The translations under genes were made by a program, and so were the position numbers. Source: Toxorhynchites rutilus septentrionalis (Eukaryota > Arthropoda > Insecta > Diptera > Culicidae). Taken from it: a stretch of DNA of 64,000 bases. The stretch is taken from positions 288,096,589 through 288,160,588 of the forward strand of contig NC_073746.1 of assembly GCF_029784135.1 (NCBI RefSeq), read 5' to 3'. The first letter of the stretch is position 1. Each line of letters begins with the position of its first letter. Below, in pieces: positions 56,901 to 64,000 of the stretch. Below the pieces are notes generated by a model. It did not search any database and was not told the origin of the DNA. It saw only the letters and a list, made by a program, of their open reading frames with translations.

Positions 56901-58127
56901 GATGAATTTTCGCGCTTTCTACAGCATCCCGATTCAGTGTGGCACCCTTCAAAAGCACCTCTCGATTACAGTGGCAGCTTCCCAAATCTGGCCAAAACCT
57001 CACCGGACTTTTTTTTTTTTTTGACGTAAGACTACGTCTTACATTAAGTGTGCCAAATCAGAAAACAGGTCACGTTTTTATGAAATAAAGTTAACTATAA
57101 TAATTATTTTCGCAAAGAACAGATTTTGACGATTTGCACACCAATTGAATCAAAAATTTTCTAAGATTTGTTTGATATGCTATACATTACAATCCCATAG
57201 TCTGTATTTGGTTTAAATCTATGAAAATTGGAAGCATTCCCATTTCCCCATACATTTGTTCTGTCCATTTGTGTGCTTTCCCGAACAGAGCTGTCAATAA
57301 CGAGCAACTTATGCAGCCGCTAGAATAGAAACAACGAAGGAGGATAGCGCAAAGAGAATGTTTGCGAAATAAACTCCACCCTTGCATAGTATGTAAGCAG
57401 CGCTAGCGTATAAGTATTGCATCTCTTTTGAGGAAAATTCTCAGAATCTTTCTAAGCCCGAATTAACAAAGGTCGCTTAATCTGTTCGGTTTGTGTTTTA
57501 TGTTTCCCCTCAAGCTGTGAACGCTAGCGAATATTTCGCGTGAAGTGTGTTTCGATGTTTCATTTTTATCGCTGCAACTGTGTGCATCTGTTAGACGCGT
57601 GTTTGATGCTTGTTGAACGGCGATGCACGGAAGATGCCTCTCGTTAAATACTCAGTGCAATGCGTGCATTGATATGAAGAAACAAATTGCGACATATGAC
57701 CATTTAGTGTATTGTTCTCGCAAAGACAAGAAAGAATCGTTGCTTCTCGAAATGATTCGTCATTCGCAAATGCAGTCATATGTTAGAGGTAATTTATAAG
57801 AATTTATAAATTATACATTTTCTTAAACAATCCATCGAACAATTGACGAATTGACGTTAGATTAACAACCAGGTGGCACAGCGAGTAAAATGATGATGTT
57901 TTGTTTTTTTTTGGCATGAAATTCGTTTTAATTTGTTAGACAAATCCGAGTTTCCCTTCAAATTTCCCGAATTCAAGTATTACTAAAGTTAGAAACCCGT
58001 CATTTTACAATGTGGTGTGTATGTTATGAAGAATATCTTGGTATAAGTGTTGTAACTTGTAACTGTTGTAACTAACTAAAGTTGTTTCAACTAGGTAAAT
58101 GATGATTAGCATGTGTTGCGCTAAAAA
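56901..58127. other. Segment with one short palindrome
   Basis: A GACGTAAGACTACGTCTTAC palindrome follows a T run at about 57022-57042, related to the site at 31449. Frames at 57187 and 57591 (minus) have no domain. Nothing else is recognised. Confidence 0.4.
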
Positions 58128-58438
58128 TACTGCAAGTTTTGCATTACTCGAGAATTAATCAAGCAAATAGAACCAAATTTGGCATGTGGTGGTTTTAGGG
58201 TGCAATAAATGATTCTATGGTGGTTAGATGCTCCTCCCCCTCTCTTAGGTGGGGCTGCCATACAAATGAAAGTCAAATTTCTGCATAACTAGAGAATTAA
58301 TAAGGCAAATGAAACCAAATTTGGCATGTGGAGGTTTTAGGGTGCAATAAATGTTTTTACGGTGGTTAGACACTCCACCCTCCTCTCTAAGGGGGAGCTG
58401 CCATACAAATGAAAGACAAATTTCTGCATAATTTAAAA
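58128..58438 (+). mobile_element. Helitron fragment: two tandem units
   Basis: Two units of the Helitron array (GCATTACTCGAGAATTAATC, TTGGCATGTGGAGG, CTAAG-centred hairpin) in plus orientation without either terminus. Confidence 0.7.
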
Positions 58439-58754
58439 TGACAGGTGGGTAATGTCGGGGACATAACCGAAGTGACGTAGGACTATACAAAGGAACAGCC
58501 TTTGTTGAATATATTTTTCAATATATTGTTTTATTTTCTTCTTCCGCGTGAATACCTACCTATCTAACTGGAAAATGAATTAGTTTACTGTTTACTCTTT
58601 ATGAACATGTTGGTGGTTCTGAAAACTTTGGTGTTGTGTTTTTGTGTTTTTTTTTCTAATGATGGCCCACATGGAATACATCCTTGCATAGTCTTGTGTG
58701 CAAAAGAAATATTGTGATGCTTTAGCTCCTTGCCTAACGATACATAACACCCGC
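58439..58754. other. Spacer with GTGACGTAGGACTATAC motif
   Basis: The motif at 58470-58486 recurs at 1018, 29620 and 31454 (inverted). No coding sequence is recognised. Confidence 0.4.
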
Positions 58755-59159
58755 AATGATATCCGATTTTCACTCACGCATCACTAATAATCATCTACGA
58801 TTTACGTCTCGGCTGCTAATAAATGGTGCTTTTCACACAGCTTCCCGATGGAATATTGGTGTGACAGGGCGACTCACTGTCTATGATGCTGTTCGCTCTA
58901 TACCTAAATCCACTTCTCACACGAATCGAGCAGATATGTGATAGTGCCTTGGCTGTAGCATATGCGGATATCAGCCTGGTGACAACATCTTCACATCAAA
59001 TTATACTATCAATGAATTGTTCATCCTGTTTGAAATAGTTGCTGGGCCGAAACTGAACCGCCGAAAGACGATTCCAAGTACAGGAGACGATGAAAATCAG
59101 CGGATAGTGTCGTGGCTTCAGACAGAGATGGTGGAAATCTTTGGCATCGCCTTTGCAAA
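58755..59159 (+). pseudogene. Non-LTR reverse transcriptase relic
   Basis: From 58865 one clean frame reads QGDSLSMMLFALYLNPLL, then RIEQICDSALAVAYADISLV: the RT finger/palm motifs (RQGDPLS-like and YADD). One of the two catalytic Asp codons is missing (YAD-ISLV), a 3-bp loss. After a frameshift near 59020 it continues with ELFILFEIVAGPKLNRRKT, the following RT motif, to about 59155. It is unlike the CR1-type RT at 2646. The right side is cut by the Helitron end at 59160. Confidence 0.75.
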
Positions 59160-59250
59160 TCTATATAAATAAAAATGGTAGGCCAATTGCGTTCGTAAGC
59201 GCAAAACCCGAGGAAGGAATGGTCCGATTTGATCCGTTTTTATTTTGCTA
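59160..59250 (+). mobile_element. Helitron-like 5' terminus, separate copy
   Basis: TCTATATAAATAAAAATGG follows A at 59159, which resembles the 5' end of copies A and D. The next 70 bp differ, so it is another subfamily. It is interrupted by the oppositely oriented copy D after 59250, and its 3' end was not identified. Confidence 0.5.
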
Positions 59251-60222
59251 CTAGCTAACCCGGTAAACTTCGTCCCGCCCATTTACTTGATTAATTCTCG
59301 AGTAATGCAGAAATTTGTGTTTTATTTGTATGGCAGCCACCCCTAAGAGAGGGGGGAGGGGTATCTAACCACCATAGAAACATTCATTGCACCCTAAAGT
59401 TTCCATATGCCTAATTTGGTTTAATTTGCTTGATTAATTCTCGGGTAATGCAAAAATTTGTGTTTCATTTGTACGGCAGCCCCTCTAAGAGAGGGGGAAG
59501 GAGTATCTTAACACCATAGAAACATTTATGACATCCTAAAACCTCCACATGCCAAATTTGGTTTCATTTGCTTGATAAATTCTCGAGTAATGCAGAAATT
59601 TGTGTTTCATTTGTATGGCAGCCCCCCCTTTGAGTGGGGGAAGGACTGTCTAACCATCATAGAAACATTTATTGCACCCTTAAACTTTCACATGCCAACT
59701 TTGGTTTCGTTTGATTGATTAATTTCCGAGTAATGCAAAAAATTGTGTTTCATTTGTATGGCAGCCCCCTCTAAGAGAGGGGGAAGGAGTATCTTATCAC
59801 CATAGAAACATTTATTGCATCCTAAAACCTCCACATGCCAAATTTGGTTTCATTTGCTTGATTAATTCTCGAGTAATGCAGAAATTTGTGTTTCATTTGT
59901 ATGGCAGCCCCCCCTTTGAGTGGGGGAAGGACTGTCTAACCATCATAGAAACATTTATTGCACCCTAAAACTTTCACATGCCAACTTTGGTTTCGTTTGC
60001 TTGGTTAATTTCCGAGTAATGCAGAAATTTGTGTTTCATTTGTATGGCAGCCCCCCCCCCTTAGAGAGGGGGGAGGGGTCTCAAAATATCACGAAAACCT
60101 TCCCCGGCCCCAAAAACCCCTACATACAAATTTTCATGTCGATCGGTTCAGTAGTTTCCGAGTCTATAAGAATCAGACAGACATCACACCATTTTTATAT
60201 ATATAGATAGATAGATAGATAG
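59251..60222 (-). mobile_element. Helitron-like element, copy D, both ends present
   Basis: On the minus strand it runs from a TCTATC(TATC)n TATATATAAAAATGG start near 60222 to CTAG at 59251, followed by T. It holds five to six tandem units. Two unit pairs (about 59505-59700 and 59760-59960) are nearly identical, indicating recent array expansion. The GATA run at the 5' edge blurs the exact start. Confidence 0.75.
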
Positions 60223-60517
60223 AAGATATCAATATAGCGAAGAGAAAATCGGAAAATATTCGGAAAACTCTGGTAGCTCACTTTTTTATGTAAGTTTTCC
60301 AAAACACCCACCAGCATTATATGCAATCGAAAGCCCAGCTCCATCACTACTCGGTTCAGTTCATCTCTAGCCTTGAAAAAGGCCCTTGTCAAACTTTACT
60401 TTACTCCTGCACTACACCTCCACCCTCATTGCCATGGGAAAGGCACTCGATCCCTCGCCATCCAGTTTGTCCAGCAACGATGTTGTCCAGTCTGTTTCCA
60501 CACAAAGAATGAGAGAC
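60223..60517. other. Spacer with weak similarity to 30285-30370
   Basis: Both places contain CTCGATCC.TCGCC, then CAGCAACGATGTTGTC. No gene is recognised. Confidence 0.35.
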
Positions 60518-60525
60518 CAAGCACC

Positions 60526-61347
60526 TAGTGATCCCCGATAATCGTTCGATTAATCGATTAATCGAATACTTCCTACAGAAATCGATTATTAATCGAACGA
60601 ATACTGCGCAACCAATAATCGAAGCGAACGAATAATTTACGTCGATTAATCGATACAAACCCAGAGAAAAAAAAAGTAAGGCCGCTGTAGTTTTATCCTG
60701 AAAATCAATCATTATCTTTGACGCTCCCCTAAACTGGTAAATGAAGCCCAATGCGGTCAACGCGACAAAGCTTAATTTGTTTACAAGTTTAGGTAAGAGT
60801 AAGAGATAATACAGTAGAACCTCGATTTTCCGCGAGCGGATGATCCGCGACTACGAGTTCCTTAGTAAATCTATAAACCTTCCCGAAATTTGTCAGTGAG
60901 TGGTAGACTCATGCTCTTTTGTTTTGGTCATGGCTTTCACATTATCTGATCACTGATGTACACGACCATACAGATAGATAGTTCAATATTTTCTGTATTG
61001 ATAAAACATGGTTTTCATGCTAAAAATATCTTTTTTCAATGCTTGCACCTCACTTTTAGCCCTTTATTGCGTTATCCGCGTTTTTCGTTATACGCGGTGA
61101 TCTACCCCGACTATTCCGCGGATAATCGGGGTTCTACTGTAATTGATTTTCAGGCAGAATGAACACTTTTTTGATTCCAGAATGCTTTCTCGCAAATGAG
61201 AAAATCAGTCTAACAAATTATTTCTCTCAGTGTGACGATTAATCGATTAATCGATTATTTGAGGCGATTAATCGTATCGAATAACAAACTGATGAAAAGT
61301 ATTCGATTAGCTGATGAACGATTAATTTCAAAAATCGGGGATCACTA
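60526..61347. mobile_element. hAT-type MITE, TAGTGATCCCC family, copy 2
   Basis: TAGTGATCCCCGATAATCG (60526) and inverse ...AAATCGGGGATCACTA (61347) are bracketed by a perfect 8-bp duplication CAAGCACC (60518-60525, 61348-61355). It is inverted relative to the 33351 copy. CGATTAATCGATTAATCG subterminal motifs occur near both ends. A 328-bp MITE is nested at 60812. Confidence 0.93.
60812..61139. mobile_element. TA-flanked pogo-type MITE, CAGTAGAACCTCG family
   Basis: CAGTAGAACCTCGATTTTCC pairs with the inverse of ...GATAATCGGGGTTCTACTG. TA lies at 60810-60811 and 61140-61141. Copy 1 of the hAT MITE reads AGATAATAATTGATTTTCAG (minus strand, around 33745-33763) across the site, an exact empty site. 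Confidence 0.92.
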
Positions 61348-61355
61348 CAAGCACC

Positions 61356-61640
61356 ACCATCGCTTTCCTTATATAGTCATATAGTCTACATTGTAGCGAC
61401 TATACATAATCTCTCTTGCTTTCTCCATTCGTCTTCACCTTGTCGCTACGTTTCGACCGTCCTGTGGTTGCTGGTGTTGAATAGCTCTTTGCTGCGGTAG
61501 CGCAGACAAAATGTATAGGAGAGTAGGGGTTTCTTCCAATTTTCATCAATTTGAGCTTTACATGAACTGAAAAATCGTAATGTAGAGCATATAACAAATT
61601 GCTGAGGATATTTGACTGCCATAGAAATGAAGCATTTCTA
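61356..61640. other. Short spacer, nothing recognised
   Basis: No feature was recognised between the hAT MITE and the last Helitron copy. Confidence 0.35.
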
Positions 61641-64000
61641 TGCATTTCTGCATAATTCAAGAAGGGAAGGGCACACAAACACACACTTCTGCATAACTCG
61701 AGAACTAATCAAGCACAATTTAGGATGTGAGAGTTTTTGGGTATGAGAAATGTTTCTATGGTGGTATGGCACCCCTCCCTCCTCTGGAATGTAGAGGGGG
61801 TCCCATAAAATAGAAATGTCATAGAAATGAAACACAAGTATCTGCATAACTCGAGAAGTAATCTAGCAAATGAAACCAAATTTGGCATATGGAAGTTTTA
61901 GGGAGCAATAAATGGTTTTATGGTGGTTTGACACCCCTTTCCCTTCTCTAAAGAGGGGGGGAGGTTGCTGCACAACGCGAGAACTGATAAAACAAATGGA
62001 ATCAAACTTAGCATGTTTGCGGTAACGAAATTGATCTTCGTTCGAATGTGGAAATGGATTTTAATTAGAATTAGGATTAGAAAGGAATTGTCGGATTTAG
62101 GGCTGTCTTCATTCTATCATATTTTCTGTATCAAAAATTTATTCCATGTAACGGAGAAACATGTTATTTGCAAGTGGATGAAAAATCTTGCACGAGAATT
62201 ATGCCTGAAAATAATCTGATATTATAATGGGCCTGATCACGAACGTCACTTCACGGTGAAAACGAAGTGAATTGTATACAACCTTATTACGGCTGTCACC
62301 GTGTGTATAGAATCCAGAAGAGTTCATCCGTCGTGACAACTTTGATGAACTAGGTGTTATTATGAATACCACGATACTGTCATGTCACGGAGAAAAACAG
62401 GTATATTTGTCACTTGTGTTTTAGATGGTGAAAGCTAGTCACGCGGAATGGAGTAAGTTTAATTTCGTATTTATTTAGCTTTTCTGCTAACATTTTGGAT
62501 CTTATCTTGTCTTGTTTAGGAAACCAAAGATAAACAAACAGTAATTTACCCGCCTGGTGGCAATTTTAGAACAAAATTCTGACGTATCCAGAGGACGTAA
62601 ATTTGTTCATTTGGGTTCGGTAAATGCGCTATGGGATGTAATTAAGAATTACAAATGTAGTTCCCGTAGGCCCATTGAAACATAGCTGAGATCTACTTCC
62701 GATTGTCTTGAATGAACAGAATGTGTTGTTTCTATTTTTAGGATAAGACTAAGAGAGAATTGCAACACCATAAAATGGCAATGAAATACGATCGATGATT
62801 GAATATGTATAATGTTGATTTGTTGATATTTTGAATAAAAAATAATAACTGTAAAGTTTTTCCAACATTGCAGAGCTAGTTTTTTTTTGTAATTCAAACA
62901 TTCACAATTGGCGGCCCAGACCAGAATCAGGACGATAGTTATAACTTTTTACGTTATAGATATTTTCAACGGTATTGTTTTGAAGAATATTAAAAAAGTG
63001 ATAATAAGTTTTAAACAAGGAAAAAAATGAGTCCATCATTGCAAAGCATTCACAAGATACTGTTTTTAAATTCTTCTCTAGTTCTTTTTCCATAATTTTA
63101 ATATCCGTTTAAAGACAATCTGAATCACTTTCCGCTTTTTTCAAATTCCTTGAAACCCATCAGATGTTTTTTATGAGGATTATGCTTCTGACCGACGCTG
63201 CAGACCAGTTTCTGGTTAAATAATTAAATCAAACCTCATGTCCCGTATATCAAATTACACTAGAATGGGAAGAATCCCATATGGGAGAAGCTCAGATAAT
63301 ACTGATCGAGAGGTGGATAAATTCGGGTTTGTTCTGAGATATAGAAGATATTATTATTCATCAAAATTGAAGAAACGGTTCATAAAAAATTATTCTAAAT
63401 ATTTCTCACTATTAAAACGAGTAAGACAGAGCTAAGTACAAGAGTATGCGAGATTTCGATTATTAAACATAACAGTCATGTTTTATCTCTAGCGTAGAAT
63501 TATATTCCCATATGTTCAACAACTACATTATTCCAGAGGAACCAAGTATTCTTCCTCATCTTTGAGCCAGCATTTGATTCAGCAAACTAATCATCGAGCT
63601 ATAATCGCAAACTTGTCGTTCTAAAATATACGATTAATTAAATGGAATATTATCTCATACGCTGTATTAATTTTACCTACACAACGTTCAAACGTCCGAA
63701 ATTATGCAACCGACACTACGTTAAAACACCCGACATTATGCAACCAACATGTCTCTTATAAACGGGAATGAACACTTTCACTTCACGGAGTTCATTTTCA
63801 CACCCAACTGTCTGTGACAATGATGATAGACACAAAAGGATTAAGTGAAGTGTAAGTGACGTGAAAGCGTACGTGACAGTGATGTTCGTGATAAGGACCA
63901 ATGTCGAGTTTTGGTAGAAGTACTTCAGTACTATAGTAAAAAATAATTTTAAAGGGTAGATTAGAAAATCAGTTAATGAACAGTTCCGCGATTGGACCTA
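61641..64000 (+). mobile_element. Helitron-like element, copy E, interrupted and running off the window
   Basis: About two to three tandem units lead into the same 3' leader sequence as copies A and C (GTAACGGAGAAACATGTTATTT, AATAATCTGATATTATAAT in parts). After the insertion at 62229-63899 the Helitron sequence resumes (GAGTTTTGGTAGAAGTA, relative of GAGTTCTGTTAGAAATA in copy A) to base 64000. The CTAG end would lie beyond the window. Confidence 0.65.
62229..63899. mobile_element. Unassigned 1.67-kb inverted-repeat element inside Helitron copy E
   Basis: The left end GGGCCTGATCACGAACGTCA is mirrored by ...ATGTTCGTGATAAGGACC, an imperfect terminal repeat. AAT lies at 62226-62228 and again at 63900-63902, a 3-bp duplication, and copy A reads ATTATAATGATGAG across the same position. 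A 3-bp target would suit PIF/Harbinger, but no transposase is readable. A spliceosomal-type short intron may be present at 62453-62519 (GTAAGT...CTAAC...TTTAG) following an ATG at 62425. The plus frame 63238-63435 (Arg/Lys/Tyr-rich, 65 codons) has no known domain. Confidence 0.6.

Noticed and set aside
59260..60170. Regularly spaced repeats resembling a CRISPR array
   Set aside because: Units are about 140 bp and themselves homologous throughout, with no short repeat plus unique spacer pattern; they belong to a Helitron in a eukaryotic context.
59920..60210. 96-codon frame ending in IRIRQT as a protein
   Set aside because: It runs through Helitron tandem units and the GATA edge; similar frames appear in every copy because the repeat itself is open.
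1..64000. LTR retrotransposons or endogenous viral sequences
   Set aside because: No paired long terminal repeats, no gag-pol with aspartic protease or integrase motifs, and no recognisable viral replicase or capsid segment was seen on either strand; a profile search would be needed to exclude old fragments.

Overview
The window looks like intronic, transposon-saturated DNA from a culicine mosquito, most likely Aedes-like. This is an inference from the mix of mariner, ITmD37E, tRNA-derived SINE, CR1-like and Helitron elements, the AT-rich background and very sparse coding sequence. No bacterial-type gene, operon or CRISPR array is present.

Only one host coding segment is well supported. It is a 234-bp internal exon at 8939-9172 on the minus strand, with clean splice sites and phase 0 on both sides. 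It encodes the N-terminal CRAL-TRIO region of a PTP-MEG2-type (PTPN9) protein tyrosine phosphatase. The rest of the window probably lies in introns of that gene. Two further signals on the same strand are tentative: a recursive-splice (ratchet) motif at 36930-36962 and a weak 56-bp candidate upstream exon at 49727-49782.

Layout. 1-2535: a SINE and diverged repeats. 2536-7165: a broken CR1-like non-LTR retrotransposon (minus strand). 8.9-9.2 kb: the host exon. 9.6-17.6 kb: nested TA-flanked inverted-repeat DNA elements, mariner debris, an 800-bp palindrome and a SINE split by a MITE. 18-24.4 kb: mariner relics, a Helitron tail and a SINE. 24.4-26.6 kb: a transposon-poor island. 26.6-31.5 kb: truncated TA-element copies, a hAT-like relic and a nested duplication. 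33.3-35.6 kb: a hAT MITE with a perfect 8-bp target duplication beside a decayed DD37-type transposase. 37.6-38.7 kb: mariner relics. 39.3-44.7 kb: a Helitron holding a 4.1-kb TA-flanked element, which holds a mariner (itself split by a TTAA-flanked MITE) and a nearly intact ITmD37E transposon. 46.3-48.3 kb: a second mariner and another hAT MITE. 48.3-50.8 kb: a transposon-poor island. 51-54.5 kb and 58-60.2 kb: Helitrons with roughly 140-bp internal tandem repeats, split by a hAT-like element and a SINE. 56.2-56.9 kb: a pogo-like relic. 60.5-61.3 kb: a second hAT MITE with a nested pogo-type MITE. 61.6-64 kb: a Helitron split by a 1.67-kb inverted-repeat element.

Many insertions can be ordered because the window also holds an uninterrupted relative of the target sequence. 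The most unusual part is this readable insertion history, together with at least five distinct TA-flanked terminal-repeat families. No intact autonomous element was found; the closest is the ITmD37E copy, which carries one premature stop.
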